Shown one piece after another: positions 48,672 to 60,389 of a DNA stretch of 64,000 nt. Under the pieces are notes generated by a model. It was not told the DNA's origin and did no database searches. It worked only from the letters and a program-made list of their open reading frames with translations. Source of the DNA: Clusia tigrina (taxonomy: Eukaryota; Arthropoda; Insecta; Diptera; Clusiidae); NCBI GenBank assembly GCA_920105625.2, contig OV050030.1:28452516-28516515 (forward strand), read 5' to 3'. The position numbers and the translations under genes are program-made. Positions within the stretch are counted from its first letter, which is position 1; each line of letters begins with the position of its first letter.

Positions 48672-51019
48672 TAAGCCAAGTATTCCCATATCAACTCTGA
48701 ATTCTCAGAATTCTACTCTTCCAACAAAGTAAGCTTCTGAACAAATGAAAAGAGTTGTTTCATTAAATGTTTACTATAGCATAACGACCTCAGAAAATAA
48801 AATAACGGGAGATATTGCCATTATAAAATAAAAATGATTGAAGAAATCACCCAGTTAAGGGAATAGTATAATCTAGCACCGCCATTTAGACTTCGTAAAA
48901 AACTCCAATCTAGACTCTGAAACCCAAAAATACCGTACCACTATTGCCATATTTCTGAAGTATCATGGGACTTAATTTCAAAACATGTTTCGAATGTCAT
49001 CAACATTTGCGTTCCCAGTATGTATGTAATCGCACCCTTCATATGTTACCTTTTTCTTTATTACATTCATTCTCCATTCACTTCTCTCGACTTTTTGTAT
49101 TCAACGATCAATCCATCTCCCCCATTAAATTTGACTGGCATCTTATCGTCCTGCATAAATAACCACGTCTTCTTTTGTTCCTACAGCATTCCTTCGTGTC
49201 TATACACACATCAAATTTTCAGCTTTTCAGTTACTTTATAATTTTTGTCGGTCCGACTGTCAGGCATAGCATTAAGACTTCAAGCCAGCCGCATGGGCCA
49301 AGAGCCATTACCTCAACGTTAGAAAGAAAACAAAAAAGAAAAAAAAACCTGTAAAGAAATTGCAGATCATTTACACCATAAAAACTGATAATTTCGCAAT
49401 GATTTACTGGCGGCGGCAACAAATTTCACGTGACTAATTCGCAAACAGGAATATTCAGTATGATGCGAGTACATGCAAAGACAACGAATGACTCCTCCAG
49501 TAGGCAACAAATTTCCTACAGCAGAGGTAGGACAAATTTATTGTACCACAAGCAGAAAATTCTTCACACAACTGCCACAAAGAAGAGCCCGCATTAACCG
49601 AGTTAAGTGAGATGATGCACTATGCAGTGTGGTATTAATAATTTTTTTTCTAATTTCACAAATAAATCTCTTACATAAGAAACATGGGGATAGAAGCGCC
49701 AACAACGGACACAAGGAGGCACTCAAATTGGCGTAAGCATCGTATCACTTTTATTAAGAATGACGCAGCGGAATACCGTCTGCTTAAACCTGTACAGTAA
49801 TTCTCACGTGCATTTTGATTAGCACTCAATAACTGCGCTAGGATACTTATTATCGGGTGAAATAACTGCAGTACTATGCGAAAGATGAGGAAGAGTCACG
49901 TATTTTCAACTGACCATGTTATTTTGTCTCTTCTCACTGCATGACATCCAGCCAACAATATGCAAAGCATACCATATTTTCCTTATTAGCTGCAGTGGTA
50001 TCCATGGAACATTCATAGAACGAGTGGGTTGGCAATTTATAATTTATGATCCCACAAATTAAAAAGTTGTAGAATTATATTAAGATGAGAAAGACCTAAT
50101 CGAATATGTGTAAACCATCCATTCAAATTTCATCTAAATTATTCCTACTTTTTTAGTTCCAGGCGCGCTAATGTTACAGATCATTAATGATATCCACTTC
50201 TCTCTTGTAGTTGTGATAGTTAATTCTTAAGTTATGCGGTTTCTCTCTATAAAATGTGAGCAATAAATATCTTCTCTTTTTCTATAACATATGAGCAATT
50301 CCTATTGCTATGTCTTTCGACCCGATGGACTTAATTTCGTAAAATTACGGAATGTTCTATAAAAACTCAACAATAAGTGTAAGAAGATAAGTTGATAATT
50401 GGCTACTGTAGCGGCACGATATAGATCGAACCAAGTAAGATATTTGGATATTTTGTTGTATAATCTGGATATCTGGATACTTTGTTGTATAATACTAAAC
50501 CTTATGAACTATATGTGTACTAGTTATATCTAAAATTCTACTACTTTGATTTTCTTCTTACAATCCAGAAATTTTGATTATGGTACTAACAAATGCAGGT
50601 AGAATACCTCCATACCTGAAACTGCTTCCTGATTCTATGAAATATCGATTATATTTTGCAATGCATGCGCCTTCACATTGCCTTAACTAACCATAACGCA
50701 ACCTTGTGTTATCTTTAAAGTGTTAAACTCCTTTGGATTATTCGCATAGACCTTACCATAAGCCATCAGAAAAATTCAGAAGTTTTCAAATCACATAATA
50801 TCAGCGATTGGTTCGAAGCGCTTATTTATAATCTAGAGTTCAATGAACAATAAAAACATATGCCAATTAAACGCGAATACCTGCTTTCAAGGCTTCAGTG
50901 GTTTGTGATTGATCGACTATACGTAATAGTTCACACATAAAAGATATAATGTTACACATAAGATATAGTCTAACGGTCTCAAATCAGATGATACAAAAAA
51001 CCATTCCACTTCATTAGAA
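48672..51019. other. AT-rich spacer
   Basis: No gene recognised. A 30-bp imperfect duplication (ATATTTGGATATTTTGTTGTATAAT-like) lies near 50440-50495. Confidence 0.5.
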
Positions 51020-51482
51020 CAATGAAATAATTGGTTCTGGAATTTTTGTCCACAATGAATTCACTGATTCGAGGGCTGTGAGGCATGCGGCGCCGTCTTG
51101 TGGAAATTACTTACGACACACGTCCATATCATAAACAATTGGCAAAATATAATTCACTAGCATCTCCCGATATCGCAATCCATTCACAGTAACACCTTTA
51201 CCATTGTGATTTTACAAAAAATATGACCCAATCACTCCACCGGACCAAACAGCACTGCACGCAGTAAAACGAATGGTATATAAAGGCTTCTCCCTTAGAT
51301 GTTCGGAGGCTCCAATGCGCCAGTTCAATATATTAGCAGTTGATCGGGACGAGCACATTTTGTTGTTGCTATTATGTATCGAGCCAATGCATTCAAATTT
51401 GGGTACCCTATTTTTAATTGCTCGATCAGATGGACGATCATGAAATTCATGACATGTTGCATACTCATTGTAGTTTTGACTT
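51020..51482 (-). pseudogene. Transposase relic of a Tc1/mariner-like insect family
   Basis: Read on minus with several frame changes: CHEFHDRPSDRAIKNRVPKF near 51400-51450 (end of the DNA-binding half), then AVWSGGVIGSYF near 51220-51260, NGKGVTVNGLRYREMLVNYI near 51150-51210, and DMDVCRK followed by FPQDGAACLTALES near 51065-51110, where the Asp of QDG would be the second catalytic residue. Similar WSGGVIGPYFF...VNG.RYR...QDGA blocks occur in a Tc1/mariner-related transposase group common in insects. Several stops and missing segments show an old fragment; the third catalytic region and both ends are not found. Confidence 0.6.
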
Positions 51483-53605
51483 ATTGACTTTTAACAAAGA
51501 GTCTATGGATATATTGGCACATATGGGTCCATCATTAACATCCCAGACTTATTATTTTGTATTCGCATAATTTATAATATTTTCCTGGTATGTGGGTTAT
51601 TGCGTCATTGTCCTAATCAACCTTTTGTCGAGTCTATTTAAAGTCAATCCTGAGACACTTAATAAATGCAAAGTTGCAGTTCCAATAATTATGTGTTTAT
51701 GTCCTCAAACTGTTGACATATTTCCAATTAAGAGATACTCGTAATTTCAAATACAAAATTTAAATACTTTGTGGTATTTATATAGGATGCGGGCTCGGCA
51801 TTTACGCAAATTAAGGGTATAATTTTCTTATTACAGTGTTTATTTATGTGGAATCGGTGGCAATAGGCGCATTTCCACCAACAAGCCGCATCAAACGAAT
51901 TCAATTATTCATAGAATAAAACGATTGAATTCAATTACAAAATGACCGCATGTAGCGAATTTACTTTTTTCAGCCAGAACCTGAAATTAAGGCATAAACT
52001 TCCTAAGAAATGCCTGCGGTTATGTGAGTGCCGCGACGGACCCTGAGAATTGTCACAGCTGCTGCGCTACATATTTCCTGTGTACGAGTATTTCTGTGAT
52101 TGCGGACTATTAAATGTCCTTAAGCATTACTTTGCTATTATCCTTATTAGTTGCGCAAGAAATAATGACGGCATTTTAAATGCTCTGTGCGTATTTATGG
52201 CTGTGGATAGATGAGTGTGTGTGTGTGTGTTGGTGCGTTTGGGTTTGAGTTTCAGTTTGTGTGAGTGGAAAATGTTTTGAAATATTTTGGCTCGTATTGG
52301 CGGCAGTTGCTGAGAACTTTGTCTGGTTGCAATCCCTGTGCACACACGTGCTGCGCATTTTTTGACATCAAATGAAAAGTGTTTTATTGAAGAAGTTATT
52401 TTTGTGCTGTTGTTGTTGTTGTTGTTGTTGTTTAATTCTTATATTTCATTTATTCATTTCCATTGCTGTTGGCCTGTTTGCTCTGCTCAGCTGTTGTGGA
52501 GTTGATTGCTGCTTTTCCTGCTGGCTTAATTTTATAACATCGTTGTGTGCTCTCAAGGACTGCTAGAAACTGCGCCCGCAGGCGTACACAATGACATTCT
52601 CGAATTTAACCACATAATTGGCCCTCGAGCGGTATTTAAAAGAATTTTTGTTAGCATTCCATTTCAATTTCAGTTGGCGTATTTTACTAGTTTCAACAAA
52701 ATAGCTGCCGGGCATCAATTAAAGTCGCACGTTCTTAGAAATTAACAATTATAGAACAACTTTTATTAACGATAACTATGATTGACATGAAAGCGTGAAT
52801 CTTAACTAAGGAATAATCTATCTACCAAGGCCGCAGCTAATATCAGATGCAGTTAACTTTACGATGAAATTAACATATTTATTTTACCTAGGGTGATTGA
52901 TAAGTCACCGACCTTCATTCGACGTATCCTATATTTTTGAGGTCTGGTAAAAGTTGAAGTGTTGTTGGGAGAAATCGAACCGTGTCTAGCTAAGAGGGCG
53001 CTATGTTGAAAAACAAATCAAAATTTTGCCCAAGAAAATATGTTTTCTGGCCTGACTGGGGTACTGATCAATTAGCTTTGTTTGAAGATCCACTTATCTA
53101 TATGTTGCCATAAATATTATTTTGCCATTGCAAGTAGCGAAATATATTATGACCTGATTAATGTTGAAGTTAAATTTGAATATAGAAATATAAAAATAGT
53201 TTTGGAGCTTCAAAGTATTTGGTAATAATGATATACCTATTGCAGAAATATATTCAGATTTTTATGTTCAAGGATGATGATGTAACATTATTACCTGATT
53301 AAAGTAGGAATTTTATTAAAAAAATATTGAATATGTTTTGAACAACGAAGTATATGGTAACATGATATCTATATTAAATTTTTATGTAACAAGAAGTAAT
53401 GGAATAAAACAATACGAGAGTGGTTGCCCATTCTGAAGATTATTATTGAAGAAGACCGAACACAGGAGACACAATTCAATAAAGTCCGTTGTTTCGATAT
53501 ATAATCGAAAATAATTACAAATCTTATACCACGTGATTTCCTATTAAGAAGAGAAACATAAATTTCATAATATTTTCTATGATTGTTTCACAGTCTCTAA
53601 TAGGT
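51483..53605. other. Spacer with simple repeats
   Basis: GT run at 52213-52232 and TTG run at 52409-52432. The sequence at 52890-53060 (GGGTGATTGATAAGTCACCG onward) looks like a transposon end, but no partner was found. No gene recognised. Confidence 0.4.
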
Positions 53606-53989
53606 TCATGTGGAATTCTCATTATATTGGGACAGAGTGACCACCACCTTTAGCCTACACATTACAGCCCAAACGGAAGCCATGAGGAAACCAGCAATCA
53701 CGATGTTCAGAGCAGAAAGACTTCTTGTTTTAAGTTTAAAGTCTATCATATGTACCTTCTGAAAGTAAACAGATAATTTCCCAAAAGAATTCTGTATCCA
53801 TAAATGAGCAATACTCGAAAACGCAGTAAAGATGGAGAAACTTATATATTTTATTCTTAAACCTCTTATTGTGTGTCCAAAGTCGACATGGAAAGTATTC
53901 CTATGTATACTATAAGTAGATAATGTGAATCCCAAAGACATATTGATGAAGTGAAAAACAATAAGCCTTATTTTTGGGCGAAGGATCAC
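53606..53989 (-). CDS. Unrecognised open frame with hydrophobic segments
   Basis: An open frame of 127 codons with about three hydrophobic stretches (for example IVFHFINMSLGFTL and ALNIVIAGFLMASVWAVM) separated by basic residues, so a membrane-protein fragment is conceivable. There is no upstream ATG in frame before the first internal Met at about residue 17, and no clear splice acceptor fits the frame. It abuts the 3' end of the disrupted mariner. I cannot assign a family, and it may be a chance frame. Confidence 0.2.
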   Translation of the reverse strand: MILRPKIRLIVFHFINMSLGFTLSTYSIHRNTFHVDFGHTIRGLRIKYISFSIFTAFSSIAHLWIQNSFGKLSVYFQKVHMIDFKLKTRSLSALNIVIAGFLMASVWAVMCRLKVVVTLSQYNENST

Positions 53990-54064
53990 GCTAGATTAAT
54001 CTGGACAATATATAAGCTGTATTACAATTCCATCTCAAAAAGGTTTCCAAGTCGGCATCTTATT

Positions 54065-54226
54065 TTAACACCAACTTACAGGCTGACTCAAGAATTCCAA
54101 TATCATCGATATTCTGATTAAGCAGATGCCATAATACGATTTATAGAGTCCTTCAAAATAAGCATCCATTTCATCGATTACTTCATCATATAACTCAAAC
54201 TTCATTCTACTGTGCCATTTCTTCAA
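54065..54226 (-). pseudogene. Mariner transposase, C-terminal part
   Basis: Reads KKWHSRMKFELYDEVIDEMD and AYFEGLYKSYYG, the usual mariner end after LFPNLKKW (normally ...GKRF....EVI.E.DAYF..L.KSYY). The apparent start upstream of this at 54295 lies in the inserted element and is not real. A GTAAGT near 54080 resembles a splice donor but falls in transposase coding DNA, so I do not call an intron. Confidence 0.8.
54217..54226 (+). repeat. Left target-site duplication (ATTTCTTCAA)
   Basis: ATTTCTTCAA here is repeated directly after the poly(A) tail at 58043-58052. The first A on the right could belong to poly(A), so the length is 9 or 10 bp. Confidence 0.85.
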
Positions 54227-55200
54227 AGAATCCACTCCTGAAAAGAATCCACTCGCTTCTAACAGGTTTGCACCTCTTGCAAATGCCGAAGACAATTCTA
54301 CTCAGAGGGTGCTAAAAGAGGTAAAGCCCCCACCAATTTATTTAAGGGAGCGCAACTTTAACGCTCTCGTAAAAACTATAACTACTCTAATTGGTGCTAA
54401 AAACGTTCATGTTGTCCCAATACTAAAAGGCAAAATACATGAAACCAAAATCCAATTATATATCGAATCAAGCTATCGCCAAGTCGTCAATCTCTTTGAC
54501 ACAGAGAAAAAAATTATTACATCTACCAGCTTGTTGTGCTTAGAGGAATCGAAGCTGACGTAGATGTCAACGAATTAAGAGAAGCCCTATCCCAAGAGAG
54601 TTTTACCGCAAACTCTGTGTTTAACATACGCAATAAAGATAAGATTCCACTGCCGCTCTTTCGCGTTGAGCTACAGCCAGTCAACTCGAACCTGAGAAAA
54701 GGCGAATCACACCCGATCTACAACCTCCGCTATCTTCTACAGAGAAAAATCTCTGTAGAAGAACCCCACAAGCGAATTGGACCAGTTCAATGCCTGAACT
54801 GCCAAGATTTTAAATACTGAAAAACTGCACAAAGCCGAAAGACGACTCCAGTGTCAAAAAATGCAGCAACTGTGGTGAAAATCACACTGCAAACTACAGA
54901 GGCTGCACTGTATACGCTCATATAAAAAAGAAATTTGCACCTCAAGTTAAAACTGTTCCTCTCGTAAAAGTTTTGCGCGAAATCTCTGCCCGTGAAGCAC
55001 AGCCTTCAAGTATTTCTTACGCAAATATTCTTAAAGGTACCCCATCAGTAAACCCTAAAACTGATGAGAGTACTCTTGAAAAGACTTTACAAGAGCTCAT
55101 CGCAAATATGACGCAATTTATGTGCTCAATGCAAAGTATGATGCAAGACATGATACGTAATCAGGACATGCTTTTGCAATCCCTATTAACAAAACCATGA
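54227..55200 (+). pseudogene. Jockey-type ORF1, 5'-truncated gag-like protein
   Basis: The first readable residues are ESTPEKNPLASNRFAPLANA, the SNRF block found near the middle of ORF1 in the other copy. PPPIYLRERNFNALV follows, then a frameshift near 54540, and VQCLNCQDFKY with a TGA at about 54818. The next knuckle reads CSNCGENHTANYRGC; compared with the 28-kb copy the middle CCHC knuckle and the second half of the first are deleted. The C-terminus 54973-55200 (ISYANILKGTPS and a Met/Gln-rich end) overlaps the ORF2 start by 4 bases (ATGA). The stop, shift and deletion make it nonfunctional. Confidence 0.8.
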
Positions 55201-57826
55201 ACGCACTGAAAATCTGTCATTGGAATGCAAATGGCATAAGTCAGCACAAAAATGAGCTCAAACTATTTCTCAACGATAACTCAATGCTAATTTCTGAAAC
55301 TCACCTTACTCAGAAAAACTGTTTCCAGATAGCGGGATACAAAGTTTATGACACCAAACACCCCGGTGACAAAGCACGTGTTGGTACAGCCATTCTGATC
55401 AAGAATAGAATAAAGCATTTCCCAATGCAAGGATACTGTACCGATTATCTACAAGCGACGACTATTCAGCTCGAAGAATACGTCAAAGGCTTGACAGTAT
55501 CATCCATCTATTGCCCACCCAGGTATAATATAAATGAGCAGCAATACAAACAATTCTTTAGCACTCTCGATGCTAAGTTCATTGCTGGAGACTTTAATGC
55601 AAAGCATACTCATTGGGGCTCACGTTTAGTAACTCCCAAAGGCAGAAAACTATTCTCTGCGATAAATGCTCTTGGTCTTAATGTCTTGTCCAATGGTAAG
55701 CCTACATACTGGCCATCCGACAAACAGAAGATTCCAGATCTTATTGACTTCGCCATCACTAGAGGAATAAATAATGTACACTCTCTTGTGCATTCCTCTC
55801 TGGAGCTGTCCTCTGATCACACTCCCACAATAATAACTATCTTTTCTGAAAACTCCTATCAGAAAAACGTGAGTGGTAGTTTCGACTACAAGAATACAGA
55901 CTGGCTTAAATATAAGATGTTCATAAGTTCACATCTTGAAATAAAGACTTCCCTAAAGTCTGAGCAGGAAAAAAACTCCGCTATTTTCAATTTCACTCAA
56001 TTGCTATCCCAAACAGTAAAAATTGCTACACCACGTTCTAAAGCTCAAACCCGACAAGATCTCTCTCCGAAAAAAGATCTCTTAGGAGAGAATGGCAATT
56101 GCAGAGATCACCTTCTCTGAAGAAGAAACTGAATGAATGTGCTAAAAAACTGCATCACCTTCTAAAAGAAAAGGAAACCTCCGAGTTTCACGAGTTTGGG
56201 GAGACCCTCTGTCCTACAGAAGCCTCAAGCTATTCTCTATGGCGAACGGCCCAAAACTCAAAAAAACTCATTCAAATGGAGTCACCAATACGCCTTCCCA
56301 ACGGCAACTGGGCAAGAAGTGATGCAGCAAAGGGAATAGCATTCGCAAATCATTTGGAGCAAGTTTTCACCCCTAATCTTGCTAGTTCCGACCGTTCTCT
56401 AACGGCGGTTGATGCTATCCCTAGCGTCAATGGTATCTCGATTGCCAAAAAGGAGCTGACCAACGCTATCAAAGAACTCAATGCCAAAAAATCTCCAGGG
56501 CGTGATCTGATTACGGGCCAAATGATAAAAGAGCTCCCAGCAATAGCCACAATGCATCTCTTGCATATATTAAATGCTATAATACGCACTGGATTCTTTC
56601 CTTACTCATGGAAAATTTCCCAAATTATCATGATTCCCAAAGCTGGAAAGGACCCAACAAGCGTCTCTTCCTACAGGCCAATTAGTCTGCTATTAACTTT
56701 TTCAAAACTCTTTGAAAGTTTGATAATAAAGCGAATTAAAGACGTTGTCAAACAGTCTAATGTTATACCAAACCACCAGTTTGGGTTTAGAGAAAAACAC
56801 AGTACTATCGAACAAGTTCATCGCATTGTAAACACTATACAAGAAACGTTCGAAAAGAAGCAATACTGTTCCGCAGTTTTTCTCGACATCACTCAGGCAT
56901 TTGATAAGGTCTGGCACGAAGGAATCTTGCACAAACTGAAATGTATGTTACCTCTTAACATCTACACATTGCTCGAAATCTATCTCTCAGGTAGACGCTT
57001 TGTGGTGAAATAAAAAAGCTTCATCTCAGATGAATACCCTATACAAGCTGGTGTACCGTAAGGCAGCGTATTAGGCCCCCTGCTCTATACGTTGTTCACT
57101 GCAGATATGCCAACAAACGGCAAGACTATCACCTATACTTTTGCCAATGACACAGCCATATTGTGTACTCACTCAAATCCGAAAGAGGCGTCAAAACTTC
57201 TCCAAGTACACGTCAACATGCTTCAGGAATGGCTTGACCACTGGAGAATCAAAGTCAATGAGTCGAAATGCATTCATGTCACATTCACTCTATGCTGGAG
57301 TACTTGCCCCCCTGTGCAAATTAACACCAAGCCGATCCCTCAGGCGACAGAAACTAAATATCTAGGAATGCATTGAGATCGCAGACTTACTTGGGCAAAG
57401 CCTATACTCGTAAGTGCAAAAATTACTCAGATTAATCTCAAAATAAACGAGCTAAACTGGCTTTTGAACAGACAGTCCAAGCTCAAACTGGACTTTAAAG
57501 TTCTACTCTACAAAGTAATTATGAAGCCCATATGGACCTACGGTATCCAACTCTGGGGTACTGCTTCACCCTCAAATGTCGAAAAGCTGCAAAAAGCCCA
57601 ATCGAAAATCCTTCGAATAATTACCAATGCTCCTTGGTACATCAAAAACGTTAACATCCACAGAGATTTACATATCCCGTATGTAACTAAAGAAGTTTCC
57701 CGACTTGCTGAATCTTACTTAGCAAAGCTAGACATGCATCCCAATGCATTAGCGAGGCGCCTACTAGAGCATCAAGGACACACCCGCCTGAAAAGGATGG
57801 ACGTGCTGCGCTTAGCAACAAACTAG
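55197..57826 (+). pseudogene. Jockey-type ORF2: endonuclease and reverse transcriptase (broken)
   Basis: Start 55197 overlaps the ORF1 stop. Endonuclease motifs: ICHWNANGISQHKNELKLF, MLISETHLT, FIAGDFNAKHTHWGSRL, LSSDHTPTIITI. A frameshift near 56070 leads to the RT frame: SPGRDLITGQMI, SYRPISLL, NHQFGFREKHSTIEQVHRIV, FLDITQAFDKVWHEG. TAA stops at 57011 and 57059 (inside GVPQGS) and a TGA at 57374 follow. The catalytic FADD reads FAND near 57142, a D-to-N change in the second active-site Asp pair. The thumb and tail are open to TAG at 57824. The endonuclease half is intact over about 300 residues, the RT is not. Confidence 0.9.
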
Positions 57827-58042
57827 ATTTTAAGCTTATTCATTACGCTATTATTTAAGTATTGCGCTACTTCTTTTCATATACCATAACTCCTCAAAGC
57901 ACTGGCACTGGAAGGTTGGTAATGATTGATATGAATTTAAAAGTGAAATGTTAAATATACTATGAAGATTTATTGTTAGTTATAAGATATTTTTTAGAAG
58001 ATTCAATAAAATATATATACTCGTATAAAAAAAAAAAAAAAA

Positions 58043-58052
58043 ATTTCTTCAA
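58043..58052 (+). repeat. Right target-site duplication (ATTTCTTCAA)
   Basis: Direct copy of 54217-54226 immediately after poly(A); together they bound the Jockey-type insertion. Confidence 0.85.
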
Positions 58053-58560
58053 GTTTGGAAACAGTTAATAAACAGATAAGTCTGCTGGCTTAGTAGCTTT
58101 CGTAGCACAATTCATGCAAAGTTCCAATTTTCCACTTGTGTGCCGATGCATTATTTGGTGAAACAGCATTTTTTCTGCTTCAAATCCAGTCCTTTTTTCT
58201 TCAAATCAGCGTTGAAACAGTCCAATATTATAATCCAACTCTGAACAATATTCGCCGGTGATCATTCTGCTCTTTTCATTATAATCAATATGAATGATTA
58301 CATGCGCCTCACAAATAACAGTAACACTTTGTTGGCTTGCAGACTCACTTCGATTTTGATTAACTAGAAGAAGTCCACTGCTTTGCTTGTTTCTTGTGTG
58401 TTGTGCTTAATCCATGTTTTGTTCACGGTTTGTTGCCGACTATACGCAAATGTGTCACCCATCTGGCAGTGAGCTTAATCATTAACACAAATGTTCATGC
58501 AATATGTTCCCCAGTCATCACATGAGATGCCCACAGGATGAATGCATGGATTTTATCAAC
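58053..58560 (-). pseudogene. Mariner transposase, N-terminal and catalytic part
   Basis: Reading toward lower coordinates with frame changes: VDKIHAFILWASHVMTGEHI and KLTARWVTHLRIVGNKP (DNA-binding half), then WIKHNTQETSK (remains of the first catalytic block), SVTVICEAHVIIHIDY, SRMITGEYCSEL, and finally LFPNLKK at 58053-58075, where the insertion cuts. The catalytic Asp blocks are degraded and many stops occur. It is the same gene as 54065-54226. Confidence 0.7.
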
Positions 58561-58640
58561 CATGTCGGGTGACCCTTCTTGGTATCCATCATCAAAAAGT
58601 ATTGCACAGTCGCGTTTAAATTAAATTGTTCAATACTTTA

Positions 58641-60389
58641 TTGTTAACATGGAAAGTGTAGAGTCCTCATAAATATTCTTGAGTTCGTTTGTGGATCTTT
58701 CCCTTCGATTTCTTCGTAAGAAACAAGTATCTAATCATAGCACGATCTTTGATGTTATTATTTTGAACGTATTCAGAAGGTATTCTCTGAAAGACGCATG
58801 TGATTGAATATTTTACACCAATGATATTCACTATAAAAATACCATTGCCCTTATTAGCATAGTCTGATTACTTTTTAGTCCACCCATGTAAATTCCTCAT
58901 CCTACAGATCTATATAGCTTAGAACCACGTACTCACCTCGCCTAGGTAGCCTTTTCAATAATTTTAGAACTTTGTTGGGTATTATGCTAAAAGTTTTATG
59001 TGAAGGAACTGAGGATGGAAGAGCCTGAGTGTTTAACACACATCAGTACTGCACAGTCGCCAGAGGTTAGAGAACAAAGCACTCTAAACTAAAAAGGATA
59101 ACATTTTGACAAACCATAATCAGAGGCAGTTTCATCTATTTCGAAGTCCCACTTAATATTACCAATATAAACCAATTCTTCCTTTTTGACAGACCAGATT
59201 GCGAGTCTTCTTTGGACCTCTTTGGTTCTTGGATCTAACAAATTTTACACATTTCTCTTAACACAATTTAGCACATCATTTTACAGCTCACACAAACGCA
59301 TTAATCAAACTCCTAATACCACACATAACGACAACACACGCGCTCACTTGTCTCGTACTCCATATGAATGCGCAGCCAAACTCGCGTGGCATCAACCCAT
59401 AATATCAATGCCATTTCATCAGGTACTAAGCAACCATAGTGGAACAATGGCGGAAAAAAAGCGAAGAAACTCAGCCAAAAAATTCCAAAGTACTTGTACA
59501 AGCGAGCGAAGATTTTCTTTCACCACACACAACAAAGGGACTGACTTGCAAGCACACGCAGTAGAGAACAGCAACAACTACAACAACGCAAGCCACAAAA
59601 CGACAACGACGTACAACACAGAAACCGCAAAATTTCACAACAATAAATACACAAAAATAACAATAAAAAATGGCGCTGCGAAAGGTGAAAAATATGATAT
59701 TAAAGAACAACAATTTAGAAATTTTTAAGTTCCTTTCACATCCTTAAATCCTCGAGGCATCTGTGTATGCGCGCTGTTTGCGCACTCGCGCTGCAAGTTT
59801 GTTTATCTTTTGAGGCTTAAAAAGTTGTTAGAGGGGGCATGTAACGCGCCACATCATCCGCAACCGGTGGCGTTAGCACGGCAAGCTCCGTCATTGTCAA
59901 AGTCAAGGACATTCCACCTATCGCCCCATGAAATAACAAAGCAACGGGAAGTAGTACGAGTCGCGATGAAGGATCGCGATAAGTTGTTGTGCTTGTTGCT
60001 GTGCTCCATTTAAATGGGGGAATCTTGTGGGCATGTGAACAAATTCTGTTTGCTTGTATTTGTATATGTATTTATGTATTTGTGTGCGTGTATGTTTTTG
60101 CTCTTTTGTGCCTGATAAGCCGCAAGTTTTCATGCGTGGTAATTTGTACTGACGAAATTGTCGCCGCAGTTAAAATTTTGTATACAAAGGGAGTGCTCCG
60201 TTAAGCATAATTTTTTTTCCACGGTTGTTGTTGCAATTATAAATATTTTTTGTGTTCTGACGCATTTTTCTTTATTAATTTTAAGTTAAGTCCACATCTG
60301 ACATAAAAGCAATTTTGCAGTAATTTCAGTTTTGAAACACATGGTTTCGAGTCAAAGGCGGTTTATTTATTACAATCACTTGGGGTGTG
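58641..60389. other. Spacer, no gene recognised
   Basis: The open frame 59186-59728 (180 codons) is Asn/Thr/Lys-rich with CAACAA-type repeats toward its end and no motif; I read it as low-complexity noncoding DNA. Nothing else recognised. Confidence 0.45.

Larger units (their letters stand above)
54227..58043 (+). mobile_element. 5'-truncated Jockey-type non-LTR retrotransposon with poly(A) tail
   Basis: Starts inside ORF1, carries ORF2 (endonuclease, reverse transcriptase, no RNase H), AATAAA at about 58005 and a 17-base A tail ending at 58043. A 9-10 bp target duplication flanks it. 5' truncation, A tail and variable-length duplication are the hallmarks of target-primed reverse transcription. 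It is related to, but clearly different from, the Jockey-type element at 24.8-29.4 kb: RT blocks such as KP.WTYGIQLWGTA are shared while much else differs. Confidence 0.93.
54000..58640 (-). mobile_element. Mariner element split by a Jockey-type insertion
   Basis: Minus-strand mariner transposase sequence lies on both sides of the insertion at 54227-58043: the central part at about 58053-58560 and the C-terminus at 54065-54226. Removing the insertion and one copy of the 10-bp duplication rejoins the conserved LFPNLKKW block exactly. The outer ends are estimates; terminal repeats were not identified. Confidence 0.8.

Noticed and set aside
52890..53060. Possible mariner-type terminal region (GGGTGATTGATAAGTC...)
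   Set aside because: No matching inverted end and no transposase nearby; too weak to call.
54060..54303. Minus-strand gene with exon ending at a GTAAGT donor
   Set aside because: The 3' half is mariner transposase and the 5' half is antisense of the inserted element's ORF1; the frame crosses an insertion boundary.
59186..59728. 180-codon open frame, Asn/Thr/Lys-rich
   Set aside because: Ends in CAA-type repeats, has no motif, and the opposite strand is also open; likely noncoding.
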